From assembly GCA_900541965.1 (NCBI GenBank), contig UQLN01000009.1, positions 39,244-103,243 on the forward strand: DNA of 64,000 nt, given 5' to 3'. This DNA is from an uncultured Parabacteroides sp. (GTDB lineage: Bacteria > Bacteroidota > Bacteroidia > Bacteroidales > Tannerellaceae). Both the position numbers and the translations under genes were made by a program. The notes beneath the pieces are model-generated. The model was given only the letters and a program-made list of their open reading frames with translations, did no database searches and was not told the DNA's origin. Positions 43,778 through 53,159 of this stretch are shown in pieces (position 1 is the first letter of the stretch; each line of letters starts with the position of its first letter).

Positions 43778-46700
43778 ATGGAAAAGAGTATAGGCTTTTT
43801 TTTCTCTTTCAAGCGGCTTTTCGTAGGAAGCTTGTTGAGTTGCATGCTAATAACAGAAGGCAAAGCCGCTTCTGTTCCCAATTTATCAAATCAGCGGTTT
43901 GATATAGAGTTCTCGATGAATAATGCGACATTGAAAAATGTGGTAAACTCATTAAAGAAGCAAACCGATATTCTGTTCTCGTATGATATTGCGCTGGAAA
44001 CCTTGCGTGTGAATAACGTATCTATTAAGGTAAAAGACGCCCCTCTTGAAACTATCTTCGAAAAAGTATTCCGTGGTACGGAAATAGGATATAAGATAGA
44101 AGACCACATCGTCGTATTTTATTCCAAGTCCGAGAAGAAATCAACAAAGACAGAAACAGGGCAACAACAGCATACCAAAACCGTATCCGGTATTGTAAAA
44201 GATGCAGCCGGCGAACCGGTTATCGGCGCCAACGTGATAGAGAAAGGCACAACGAACGGAGTCATTACCGGTGTGGACGGGGAATTTACCCTCGAAGTAC
44301 CTGACAATGCCGTGCTGGAGGTTAGTTATATCGGTTACCTGAGTCATACAGTGCATGTAAAGAACAAATCTACATTCAACATCATACTCCGGGAAGATAC
44401 CCAGAAACTGGATGAGGTAGTTGTCCTCGGGTATGGCGATTCCCGCAAGAAAGACCTTTCCATGGCTGTCTCTTCCATCAAAATGGATTCGGAGATAAAG
44501 AGCCGCCCGGGAGGACTGGAAGGACTGCTTCAGGGTAAACTGCCGGGTGTTACCATCTCGAACAATGGGGGAGACCCGTTGGCCAATCCTACCGTTACCA
44601 TCCGCGGGCAGGGTTCCCGCTCATCGGATAAAGTCCTCTATATTGTAGACGGAGTGCCCGGGGCACCTTTTAATACCGAAGACGTAGAATCTATTTCCGT
44701 GCTGAAAGATGCTGCTTCTGCCGCTATCTACGGGGCACATGTAGGTTCGGGCGGTGTAATCGTCGTTACTACCAAGCAGGCACAGTCCGGCAAGCCCAAA
44801 GTGGATGCCAATGTATACTATGGCTTCCAGAATGCCACCAACCTTCCCAAAATGCTTACCGCCGAAGATTATGTAAGAGTCCGTACCGATGCCGCCAATG
44901 CAAGCGGGATGGCTGTCCCTTCCGGTCTGGACCCGGATTTATACCCCTATGGACAGGTAACCCGTACCGACTGGCTGGATGAAATATTCCGCACTTCCAG
45001 TGTCCAGCATTACGCTGCCTCCATTACCGGGGGAAGCGACAACCTGAAAGCCTTTGCTTCCGTATCATACGACAAGCAGGAAGGTATCCTTATCAATACC
45101 TATAAAGAGACGTTGGGCGCCCGTATGAATATCGAGTTCAAGATAAACGACTGGCTGACCTTTACCCAGCGTGCCAATTACGTACATACCAACGGACAGG
45201 GGGATGTGAATACCTCTTCCCATACCGGCGTAATTGCCCAGGCAATGTTTATGCCCCGTTCCGCAACCGTCTATGAATACGACCGGGAAGGAAATCCGGT
45301 AATGAATTCGAGCGGGCAGCACGCCTATGGCGGTACGGTCCCTTTGTGGGCAAAAGACCTTGGCGTAGCCGGAACATTCGGTGAAGTACAAAACCCGGTC
45401 GCAAAACTGGAACGCCTTCGCCAATACCGCCCCGACCAGCGTATCTTTTCAACCTCCACCTTTACAATCAAACCAATTACGGGGCTGACTATCAAATCCG
45501 ATTTCTCTGTCGGTTCGCGCCACTACCAGTTTCAGGAGTTCACGATGAAAGTGCCCGAAATAGGCAAGCCGAACGACCAGAACAGCAAGTCGATTGAAAA
45601 TACGATGGAAAAGAACTGGCTCTGGGAAACCGTTGCCACCTATTCATGCGAATTTAAAGACAAACACCTGCTGTCTGTGATGGGAGGGTATACAATGGGA
45701 TATAATAACTACCGTGATAACAAAACCGTCGTGTACAATTTCCCTTATGAAGAAAATTGGGCACAGGATTTCGTGAACGGTACCAACTGGTCGAAGGAAA
45801 AGCCAACCGAGCTATTCACGGAAGAGTCGCAGATATCGGCTTTCGGGCGTGCATCCTATTCGTTTGCCGACCGTTATTTCCTGACCGGAAGCTTGCGTTA
45901 CGATGCAACCTCCAAACTGTTTAAACGTTCGGACGTATTCCCCGCCGTATCCGGTGCGTGGAAAATCTCGTCGGAACCCTTCTTTAAAGATGCACTCCCT
46001 GTAGTCAGTTTGTTCAAATTGCGTGCAAGCTGGGGACAGATCGGTAACATCGCCTCTGTAGGCCCTTATGCCTATAATGTGAAACTGAGTGCATCTCCCT
46101 GGTTTACTTATTTCGGCAATATCGGCCAGAATGCGATAAAAGGGGTGAGTCTCCGTACCTTCCAGAACCTTAACCTGGTATGGGAAACATCCCAGCAAAC
46201 TGACCTTGGTTTCGATTTGAACCTGCTGGACGACAAGTTGGCGATGACAGTCGATTACTTTATCAAGGATACCAAAGACTTGATAGAGGAAATGACTGTG
46301 CCATCTGTTGCCGGTATCGAAACGGCCCCGCTGGGCAATGTAGGCAAAGTCCGCAATTCGGGTTGGGAAATCGGAGTGAACTGGAACGACAGGGCAGGAG
46401 CCGTGTCTTACAGTATCGGAGCGAATTTCAGCACCCTTAAAAACGAAGTGAAGAGCCTCGGCGACCGCGATTATATCCCGCATACAAACGAAATCAGGTC
46501 GATGATGCCGTTGCGTTCGGCAGTAGGGCAGTCCTGGTATTCTTACTACCTGATACCAACCGACGGCCTGTTCCGCTCTAATGAAGAAGCGGAAGCCTAT
46601 GTAAAAGACGGGCAGCGCATCCAGCCGAACGCCAAAGCCGGCGACATCAAGTTCAAGGATACAAACAACGACGGTATTATCAACGACAAAGACCGCGTCT

Positions 46701-47203
46701 ATATGGGCAGCTATATGCCTAAATACACATTTGCACTGAACGGTTCGGTATCGTGGAACAATTTCGACGTGTCGTTCCAGTTCCAGGGCGTAGCCGGAAA
46801 TAAGATATTCAACGGGGTGAAAGTAATGACCTATCCTTCGGACCAGGGCTTCAATATGTCTACTGATGTACTGGACTCCTATTCCTATAATCCGTTATCC
46901 AATATACCCCGCCTTGCCATGAAGGACGAGAATAAGAACTATTCCACCGTATCCGATTTCTTCCTGGAAAACGGCAGTTACCTCCGTATGAAGAACCTGA
47001 CTATCGGCTACTCGTTGCCTAAATCGCTGATGGCTTCCATCGGTTGCAGCGGAACCAATGTGCGCTTTTATGCAACGGGAGAAAACCTGTTTACGATAAC
47101 CAAATACAGCGGAATAGATCCTGAAGTAGGTGGCAACGGGCTCGATGGCGGCAAATATCCGGTAGCAAGGGTATTCAGTTTGGGTTTGAACGTTAACTTC
47201 TAA
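43778..47203 (+). CDS. SusC/RagA TonB-dependent receptor with STN domain
   Basis: A 1141-residue outer-membrane glycan importer. Signal peptide (cleavage near GKAA), STN domain at about residues 50-110, carboxypeptidase-regulatory-like domain at about 130-205 (GIVKDAAGEPVIGANVIEKG), plug starting with DEVVVLGYGDSRKKDL near 212, SusC-type DAASAAIYGAHVGSGGVIVVTT near 310, and a barrel ending in SLGLNVNF. The STN domain marks it as the receptor sensed by the FecR encoded upstream. Noticeably more GC-rich than the first SusC gene of the window. SusD follows after 17 bases. Confidence 0.96.
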   Translation: MEKSIGFFFSFKRLFVGSLLSCMLITEGKAASVPNLSNQRFDIEFSMNNATLKNVVNSLKKQTDILFSYDIALETLRVNNVSIKVKDAPLETIFEKVFRGTEIGYKIEDHIVVFYSKSEKKSTKTETGQQQHTKTVSGIVKDAAGEPVIGANVIEKGTTNGVITGVDGEFTLEVPDNAVLEVSYIGYLSHTVHVKNKSTFNIILREDTQKLDEVVVLGYGDSRKKDLSMAVSSIKMDSEIKSRPGGLEGLLQGKLPGVTISNNGGDPLANPTVTIRGQGSRSSDKVLYIVDGVPGAPFNTEDVESISVLKDAASAAIYGAHVGSGGVIVVTTKQAQSGKPKVDANVYYGFQNATNLPKMLTAEDYVRVRTDAANASGMAVPSGLDPDLYPYGQVTRTDWLDEIFRTSSVQHYAASITGGSDNLKAFASVSYDKQEGILINTYKETLGARMNIEFKINDWLTFTQRANYVHTNGQGDVNTSSHTGVIAQAMFMPRSATVYEYDREGNPVMNSSGQHAYGGTVPLWAKDLGVAGTFGEVQNPVAKLERLRQYRPDQRIFSTSTFTIKPITGLTIKSDFSVGSRHYQFQEFTMKVPEIGKPNDQNSKSIENTMEKNWLWETVATYSCEFKDKHLLSVMGGYTMGYNNYRDNKTVVYNFPYEENWAQDFVNGTNWSKEKPTELFTEESQISAFGRASYSFADRYFLTGSLRYDATSKLFKRSDVFPAVSGAWKISSEPFFKDALPVVSLFKLRASWGQIGNIASVGPYAYNVKLSASPWFTYFGNIGQNAIKGVSLRTFQNLNLVWETSQQTDLGFDLNLLDDKLAMTVDYFIKDTKDLIEEMTVPSVAGIETAPLGNVGKVRNSGWEIGVNWNDRAGAVSYSIGANFSTLKNEVKSLGDRDYIPHTNEIRSMMPLRSAVGQSWYSYYLIPTDGLFRSNEEAEAYVKDGQRIQPNAKAGDIKFKDTNNDGIINDKDRVYMGSYMPKYTFALNGSVSWNNFDVSFQFQGVAGNKIFNGVKVMTYPSDQGFNMSTDVLDSYSYNPLSNIPRLAMKDENKNYSTVSDFFLENGSYLRMKNLTIGYSLPKSLMASIGCSGTNVRFYATGENLFTITKYSGIDPEVGGNGLDGGKYPVARVFSLGLNVNF

Positions 47204-47220
47204 TTTAATACGCATCAGAT

Positions 47221-48783
47221 ATGAAAAACAGAGTATCAAAAGGAATAACGATGGCAGCTCTTGCACTAACCCTTTCGGGCTGCGATAATTTTTTGAGCCA
47301 TACCCAACACGGGGAACCCTCGCAGGAAAACTTCTGGAAAGTGGAAGCCGATGCTATCTCTGCCGCCAACGGGCTTTATTTCTGGACAGCAGGCGAAAGC
47401 ATGACCGGAAGAGGCTTTATGTGGTACGAGAACTGTAGCGACGATATGGTAACGGGGCGTCCGCAATCGGGAGCCGCTAATATCAAGAACTTTATTCTCG
47501 ACAATACCTGCGATGCGAAAGAGAACTGGCCGATTATGTACCAGTTGATTAAACGCTGCAACGACATTATCAAATACGTTCCGGGAATGACTATTTCCGA
47601 GAAGGTGAAGAACGAAACATTGGGGCAGGCCTATTTCCTCAGAGGTTGGGCATACCTTTGGCTGTCGCCATACTATGGCGACAACGGGAAGAACGGGGGG
47701 ATACCGATTGTTACCGAAAAGACCTTGTGGGAAGAAATTGACCAGCCCCGTGCCCAGTCGGTATGCGATAACTATAAGTTCTGCATCTCCGATTTCGAGA
47801 AAGCAGCCGAACTGCTGCCTTACTTTAAGGATTGGGGAGAAGCCGAGTACGGGCGTCCGCATAAAACGGCTGCATGGGCTTATGCCGCCAAAGCCAGCCT
47901 GCACAACGCACAATACGATGCTTCTTATTACCAGAAAGTAGTGGACTATTGCGACAAGGTAATTCCCCATCACGACCTTTTGGCCAATTTTGCAGATGTG
48001 TTTAAGATAGCCAATAACTTCAGTCCGGAATATGTATGGTCGTGGACCAGTACACAGGAAGACGGTTCCAAGCTACCGGGTGTCATGCTCGAAAACAAAG
48101 GCTGGGGGCTCTATAACGGTTGGGGCTACTTTATGCCTACGCTCGAACTGCTGAAAGAGTTTGAAGACGGCGATACCCGCCGTGCCGCCACTATCCTGAA
48201 ACCGGGCGATTATTTCACCTTCCTTGGAAAGAACCGTTTGTATTATTCCACGGAAAGTGCTTCCGGTATGCAGTTCAAGAAATATATGGAACCTTTTGAG
48301 CCTGCCGATGCGATCGGGAAGACCGTCAATCCGAGTGGCGACAATATGACCACCCGCCTCAGTATCCCGTTGGTCCGTTTCTCCGAAGTCCTTTTGTGGA
48401 AGGCGGAAGCACTTATTTGGCAGGGAAAGAATGGCGATGAGCCTCTGAACCGGGTCCGCCAGCGTGCCGGGCTGAGTCCGAAACAGAATGCAACCAAAGA
48501 AGATTTGAAACATGAACGTCGCTGCGAACTTGCCGGGGAGTTTACCGGACGCCATCTGGACCTTGTACGTTGGGGCGATGCCAAAGCTGTTTATGCCAAG
48601 CCGTTGCATGGCTATAAAACCACATTGAAGGTGAATGATAAGGGTGAAGTAGAAATTGAGAAAGTTGAAGAAATAGAAGTGTGGGAATCCCGTAGTTTTA
48701 ATCCCTCGATTAACCATGTAATGCCTATTCCAATTGATGAGATAGCCAAGAGTAAAAATCTCGTTCAGAACAACGGTTTCTAA
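47221..48783 (+). CDS. SusD/RagB-family glycan-binding lipoprotein
   Basis: A 520-residue outer-membrane lipoprotein (lipobox LSGC, Cys at about 21) that partners the SusC pore encoded just before it. Family features: ANGLYFWTAGES in the N-terminal helices, LGQAYFLRGWAYLWLSPYYGDNGKNGGIP near 125-150, LVRFSEVLLWKAEALIWQGK near 380, and a late HVMPIPIDEI. The C-terminal end LVQNNGF is that of SusD proteins. No enzyme gene is linked in the window, so the substrate is not suggested by context. Ends at a clear terminator. Confidence 0.95.
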   Translation: MKNRVSKGITMAALALTLSGCDNFLSHTQHGEPSQENFWKVEADAISAANGLYFWTAGESMTGRGFMWYENCSDDMVTGRPQSGAANIKNFILDNTCDAKENWPIMYQLIKRCNDIIKYVPGMTISEKVKNETLGQAYFLRGWAYLWLSPYYGDNGKNGGIPIVTEKTLWEEIDQPRAQSVCDNYKFCISDFEKAAELLPYFKDWGEAEYGRPHKTAAWAYAAKASLHNAQYDASYYQKVVDYCDKVIPHHDLLANFADVFKIANNFSPEYVWSWTSTQEDGSKLPGVMLENKGWGLYNGWGYFMPTLELLKEFEDGDTRRAATILKPGDYFTFLGKNRLYYSTESASGMQFKKYMEPFEPADAIGKTVNPSGDNMTTRLSIPLVRFSEVLLWKAEALIWQGKNGDEPLNRVRQRAGLSPKQNATKEDLKHERRCELAGEFTGRHLDLVRWGDAKAVYAKPLHGYKTTLKVNDKGEVEIEKVEEIEVWESRSFNPSINHVMPIPIDEIAKSKNLVQNNGF

Positions 48784-48811
48784 AGAATTTTGTTAGGGGG
48801 ATTATTATAGT

Positions 48812-48856
48812 GGCAAACTACCTGGATGGGATATTCAGGATAGTTTGCCCTTTTTT
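48812..48856 (+). terminator. Terminator of the SusC/SusD unit
   Basis: GGCAAACTA (48812-48820) pairs with TAGTTTGCC (48841-48849), with an inner CCTG/CAGG pair, and is followed by T6. Confidence 0.85.
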
Positions 48857-49174
48857 GTGTCTTTTCCGCAATTGCCTGTGGTTTTTTGTCTGATTGTAGA
48901 GGGATTTATTTGACAAAGAATAGGGAGTCCATTAAAGACTATGTTAACCGGAACAAATATATAAAGATATTACAACATATTAACTGCATAATCCTTTGAT
49001 TTTAAACACTTAATGTGTATAGGTGTACTGCCGAAAACCTGAGAATATATGATTCTTAACAGCTTTCACGGCATGATATTTTTTATTTTATCCTGCTTTT
49101 TAACTTAGTCTTTAATGTACTTATATAATAAATCATTCAATTAAATAGTCATCAAGGATGAATCAGATACCTCA

Positions 49175-49283
49175 AAGAACCGGGTTTACGGATGACGCGG
49201 ATTGAGCAGATTGGGACGGATAAGAATAATTTTTAAATCTGTTTATATCCGTCTAATCCGCGTAGTCCGTAAACCTGGTTCTT
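49175..49283. repeat. Large imperfect inverted repeat made of 9-bp units
   Basis: The 29-base arms 49175-49203 and 49255-49283 match at 26 positions when folded. Each arm is itself a 9-bp periodic series: left TTTACGGAT, GACGCGGAT, TGAGCAGAT; right ATCCGTCTA, ATCCGCGTA, GTCCGTAAA. The core CGTCTAATCCG recurs in the sulP terminator (16591-16640). It is an intergenic repeat element, not a simple terminator. Confidence 0.75.
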
Positions 49284-49331
49284 CAATCCGTTTAAGAAAT
49301 AGGGTAATAACAAGCACAAACGACAATATCT

Positions 49332-52280
49332 ATGAAGATGAAAACAAAACTACAGGTTCTATCTCCCTCTATCAGACTGGTACGGGCACTTGCGGCAAGC
49401 GTATATCTGCTTGCTGCTGTGCTGTTTGCCTCCTGTACGGCAGAGGCGGACAAAACAGACCGAACATCCGCAGGGGAGACGGATAGCGGAAACAAACGCG
49501 AAGTATTGCTTTCCTTTAAGAATAAGCTTATTGTAAAAACAACCAAGGCGGAGACAAAAGCAGATACCCCTATTGCCACCGAAGCAGAGAACGAAATTGC
49601 AACACTCGACGTATATGTATTCGGTGCAAAAGTAGAGGGGGATACCTATACTTTCCGCGAACGGTTTTCCTACCGGCAGGACGGTTCGGCACTTCCGGCA
49701 GGCGCAAAGGAACTCAACCTTACACCGGGTACGGACAATGCAACCATTACAGCACTTCTGGAACTTCAAAAAGGGCTGTTTGTCCGCCTTTATTGCATAG
49801 CCAACCAAACAGAACTGATTAATCCGGTCGATGGCAATCCGGTAGCAGATACCTATTTCGCTCCACTTGCTTACGACATGGAAACGGGAGTTTTGACAGA
49901 CGGTATCCCTACCGAGCTACAGTTTCAAAAATTCCATTCCCCGCTACTAACGAATGCCTCTCCGGCATTAGGCTTGCCCCTTCCGATGACAGGTGCACAA
50001 ACCACTCCTATAGACTTAACAGACTTCGGTTCCTCGGCACGTGTACAGGTAGGCTTTAAGCTGACCCGTACAATGGCTCGCTTCGATATAAGCAATATAG
50101 AGGCTGATTCTAAATTCCATTTGGAATCTATCTCGATGGGCAACGGGAGGAGAGGAACCACTTTCTTCCCGGTTAAAGCATATGGTGCTATCCCTGCGGC
50201 AGACGGGGAGTTAATTACTTATCCGACACGTATTTTTGAAGGAGAGAAAGCAAATATAGGCTTACAGGTATCCGCTTTCTATAGCTATCCCAGCCTGTTG
50301 GAAGATGGTGGCTACCTGATTCTGAACGGTACCTATCAGGTAAACCAGACAGAGGCAAAAGAGGTGACGTATCAAATCCCATTCAAGCAGCAAACCGCTG
50401 AGAGAGGGATAGTTGCCCTTGAAATCAACCCCAACCACCGGTATACCATCGGTATCACAAAAGCGGACGAATATAAGCTGGACTTTACACTGGATGTAGC
50501 TGATTGGGATGACGGCGGCAATGTAGACGACTACAATCCGGAGATAAGTGGAGGCGACTATAGCCTGACCGTTACTGTGGCTGAACCGTTGAAAGGCAAG
50601 ATAACCTATGATGCCACCACCCGTATGGTAACAATGAAAACCCTGAAAGATGGTGATAGCTTTATTGTGGAAGTCAATACTTCGAGAGAACCGGAGTTAA
50701 AGAAAAGTTATGCAGGCAGCCAAGCCGCCAACCAATGCGACTGGCTGGAAGTAAGCGCCGCAACCCCTGTTACCAAATCCACGGTATCCGGCTATCAGTA
50801 TACAGTATCCTTTAAGCCGGGTTACGATAAGGGGGAATATCCACAAGCCGTCCTACGCTTTATGGATAGTGCAAGTGGCTCCGAAGCGGCACTTTCGGTG
50901 TTCCTTCCTTTTGAAAAGCCTGTTGTGTCATCACCAGAAGCCGTTACGCTTCATGCAGAGGCAAACAACGAAATCCCAGAAATAACTATTACCGGGCAAT
51001 GTTTTGGCGGTTCCGAGATAAGCGGTCCCGACTGGCTGACCTATGAAACCACAGGAACAGATGAAGAGAACTTTTCCTATAAGGTACAACTTATACCATC
51101 TCTGACAGGTTTCCCTGAATCAGTGCCAGAGGAACAGACTTTGACAATAACCAATAAAAGCGTCAAGAGTTTGAAAACAACTGTCAAGGTCGGTTTTATC
51201 GAGGCAGAACCTTGGATGACAGACCTTTCCGGATATATCGACGATAGCGGACACGACCCCAGGAAAGGATATCGCGTTACTCCATCAGGTAAAACCCTTA
51301 CTGTCTCATATTACAGTATGTTTACCGAGCCTAAGAGATTATCATCGGAAGTCGGTTATGACCCGGCTTATTGCACCGATACTAATGGAGGAAACAGTTG
51401 GCTGGGTAATGTAACCTATACAGGTAAATCAATCGGCGAAAACCGTTGCAAATATACCTACTCTATTCAGGTTGCCCCCTCAGCGGGAACAGATCCCGAA
51501 TACCAGCTTCATAAAGCAACCATACAGCTTAAACAAGAAGGCACGGAAGTCAAATCTTATACCATCTGGCGGGGCGCTTCTTATGTCGGTTACCCCATAG
51601 AAAATGGTTCCGCCCCTTATTACTCGGCTGTGGAAATCGAAGGGTTATATTGGGCTCCCGTTAATTGTGGTGCCAAACAAATATCTAAATTTCCTAAAAC
51701 AGATGGTGTAGCTGGCAACGGTTACTTTTATCAATGGGGACGTAATATGCCTTTTGTATATGGTAATAGTTCGGATATTTATACTGGTTCCGGCTGGCCT
51801 TCAAGCCTTGAGGAGAGTTTGAAACCTCCTTATGCCGATAAGTTTATTAAAAGAAACGATAGCAATGGCAATGACTGGTTAAACTCCGGTCAGCAGAATG
51901 ACCTTTGGACGTTTGCCAAAGGCAGTGACAATCCCAATAATCCTTGCCCGAAGGGGTGGCGTATCCCAACCGACGATGGCGGTACTTCCGGCGAATGGGG
52001 TAGATTGATGGGTAAAGGAAGTAACAATGGTTCTTCTGATAACTGTATCCTCATTATCCCCGGAAGTTATGGCATCAATTTAATGTTGCCTGCAGTTGGT
52101 AGCCGGAACTTCTTAGACGGTTTGTCCTACGATCAGGGTTCCAGCGGCTACTACTGGTCGTCGTCAGTGCCGTCCGGTAGTACGGGCGCCCGTTACGTGT
52201 ACTTCGACAGTGGTGCTACGTTGTACCAGTTTACGGATAACAGGGCGTTCGGGTTCTCAGTTAGGTGCATCCATGAATAG
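49332..52280 (+). CDS. Fimbrillin-like lipoprotein with C-terminal FISUMP domain; probable diversified adhesin
   Basis: A 982-residue surface lipoprotein. The signal peptide ends in the lipobox LFASC (Cys at about 35). Residues about 55-390 resemble a Bacteroidales fimbrillin/Mfa-type domain (EIATLDVYVFGAK; ARFDISNIEAD; NHRYTIGITKADEYKLDF). A middle part (about 400-650) looks like repeated Ig/BACON-like beta modules. The last ~220 residues are a FISUMP-type C-type-lectin-like domain: WAPVNCGAKQ near 775, PCPKGWRIPTDDGG near 870, then GYYWSSS and, after a loop-rich stretch, the end GFSVRCIHE. The terminal ~40 codons are A-poor and resemble a diversity-generating-retroelement variable region. 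No such enzyme lies in the window. It would act as a pilus-type or surface binding protein. Confidence 0.8.
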   Translation: MKMKTKLQVLSPSIRLVRALAASVYLLAAVLFASCTAEADKTDRTSAGETDSGNKREVLLSFKNKLIVKTTKAETKADTPIATEAENEIATLDVYVFGAKVEGDTYTFRERFSYRQDGSALPAGAKELNLTPGTDNATITALLELQKGLFVRLYCIANQTELINPVDGNPVADTYFAPLAYDMETGVLTDGIPTELQFQKFHSPLLTNASPALGLPLPMTGAQTTPIDLTDFGSSARVQVGFKLTRTMARFDISNIEADSKFHLESISMGNGRRGTTFFPVKAYGAIPAADGELITYPTRIFEGEKANIGLQVSAFYSYPSLLEDGGYLILNGTYQVNQTEAKEVTYQIPFKQQTAERGIVALEINPNHRYTIGITKADEYKLDFTLDVADWDDGGNVDDYNPEISGGDYSLTVTVAEPLKGKITYDATTRMVTMKTLKDGDSFIVEVNTSREPELKKSYAGSQAANQCDWLEVSAATPVTKSTVSGYQYTVSFKPGYDKGEYPQAVLRFMDSASGSEAALSVFLPFEKPVVSSPEAVTLHAEANNEIPEITITGQCFGGSEISGPDWLTYETTGTDEENFSYKVQLIPSLTGFPESVPEEQTLTITNKSVKSLKTTVKVGFIEAEPWMTDLSGYIDDSGHDPRKGYRVTPSGKTLTVSYYSMFTEPKRLSSEVGYDPAYCTDTNGGNSWLGNVTYTGKSIGENRCKYTYSIQVAPSAGTDPEYQLHKATIQLKQEGTEVKSYTIWRGASYVGYPIENGSAPYYSAVEIEGLYWAPVNCGAKQISKFPKTDGVAGNGYFYQWGRNMPFVYGNSSDIYTGSGWPSSLEESLKPPYADKFIKRNDSNGNDWLNSGQQNDLWTFAKGSDNPNNPCPKGWRIPTDDGGTSGEWGRLMGKGSNNGSSDNCILIIPGSYGINLMLPAVGSRNFLDGLSYDQGSSGYYWSSSVPSGSTGARYVYFDSGATLYQFTDNRAFGFSVRCIHE
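52130..52280 (+). other. Candidate variable region (DGR-like) at the 3' end of the fimbrillin-like gene
   Basis: From the TGG at 52155 to 52241 only 14 of 87 plus-strand bases are A (16%). The framework residues (GYYWSSS, RA-GFSVRC) use codons such as TCG, GCG, AGG and GGG. At the position where FISUMP domains commonly have Asn (RANGFSVRC), this gene has TTC (Phe), as expected if both adenines of an AAC template codon had been replaced. A TGCAT/ATGCA hairpin (52266-52287) straddles the stop. The template repeat itself is not seen. Confidence 0.5.
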
Positions 52281-52344
52281 CCATGCAAACCGCCTGCCCC
52301 ATCCGCTTCTTCAATTGATTTGATCATTTTTTTATACATAACCC

Positions 52345-52373
52345 GCCTGCTGCCGTTTTATGAGACAGCAGGC
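52345..52373. promoter_or_regulatory. Hairpin upstream of the HU-like/DUF4469 gene
   Basis: GCCTGCTG (52345-52352) and CAGCAGGC (52366-52373) pair perfectly. No T-run follows and the next start codon is 21 bases away, so a leader structure or operator is more likely than a terminator. Confidence 0.5.
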
Positions 52374-52393
52374 ACAAATAAACACCATACATT

Positions 52394-53137
52394 ATGGCAG
52401 ATTTACTTTTATACGCAGACTTGTACGACAATCCGCTTACCGAGAAAGAAGGCGATTTTATTGCCAAGCCCAAATCTACCGGGACAGTCCGCAACGCCGA
52501 TATTGCACGCCGTATCGTGGAGAAACGTACCGAATACCGGCAGGAAACCATTGAGAATATCCTCCGTATGGCGGACGAAGAGAAATCCATCGCCATAGCC
52601 GAAGGAAAGAGCGTGGTGGATGGAGTAGGGCAGTATCTTGTACAGATAAAGGGAGCTTTTGAAGGCGAAACCGAGAACTTCGACCCCGCAAAGCATTCGC
52701 TGATGGTAAACTATACCTCCGGCAAAACCCTGCGCGACAAGCTCAAGCAAACGACAGTCGTTGTCAACGGCGCCGCCAAAACAGGTCCGGTTATCGGTAA
52801 GGTAAGCAATGCCGTAGACGGTACGGAAACCCTTATCACCGGTATGCCGGTTATCGTGGAAGGCACCAACCTGCGCATTTCCGGCGACAACGCAAGCAAC
52901 GGCTTCTACTTTGTACCCACAGCAGCCGACGGAACGCCTGTAAAAGCCGAAGTGCTGGTAGACAACCTGCCCTCGAAGCTGGTAGTCATGGTTCCCTATA
53001 CCCTGCCGGAAGGCGACTATTACGTGAAGGTAACCACCCAGTACAGCCGTGGTTTTCAGGTGAAAGAGCCCCGTTCGTACCAGTTCCCGCTGCTTCTTTC
53101 CGTGCCCGGTGACGGGGATAAACCGGAGGAACTCTAA
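52394..53137 (+). CDS. HU-like DNA-binding/DUF4469 domain protein
   Basis: A 247-residue protein. Residues about 1-125 match the HU-like DNA-binding domain (PF14848 type): NADIARRIVEKRTEYRQETIENIL followed by the basic strand region. Residues about 130-240 match DUF4469, an Ig-like beta domain (GTNLRISGDNASNGFYFVP). The pairing is common in Bacteroidales and often linked to mobile or surface-variable regions. No signal peptide, so it is cytoplasmic. It follows the fimbrillin-like gene and precedes a palindromic 23-bp tandem array that could be its binding site; that link is inference. Confidence 0.85.
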   Translation: MADLLLYADLYDNPLTEKEGDFIAKPKSTGTVRNADIARRIVEKRTEYRQETIENILRMADEEKSIAIAEGKSVVDGVGQYLVQIKGAFEGETENFDPAKHSLMVNYTSGKTLRDKLKQTTVVVNGAAKTGPVIGKVSNAVDGTETLITGMPVIVEGTNLRISGDNASNGFYFVPTAADGTPVKAEVLVDNLPSKLVVMVPYTLPEGDYYVKVTTQYSRGFQVKEPRSYQFPLLLSVPGDGDKPEEL

Positions 53138-53159
53138 AGCCCCTTTTGCGGGAGCCGTG

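Larger units (their letters stand above)
48784..49331. other. Intergenic region with terminator and 9-bp-periodic inverted repeat
   Basis: 548 bases. It begins with the susD terminator (48812-48856) and holds the large inverted repeat at 49175-49283. The rest (about 48870-49160) is AT-rich with no gene I can support. Confidence 0.6.

Noticed and set aside
45812..46483. 223-residue open frame opposite the second SusC gene
   Set aside because: Antisense frame of a clearly coding GC-richer gene; composition is explained by the codon use of SusC.
49175..49283. Insertion sequence ends
   Set aside because: The inverted arms enclose only about 50 bases with no transposase or target duplication; the internal 9-bp period indicates a repeat element instead.
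49332..53137. Complete diversity-generating retroelement
   Set aside because: Only a target-like 3' end is visible. No reverse transcriptase, Avd or adenine-rich template repeat was seen in the flanking genes or intergenic regions, so only the candidate variable region is reported.
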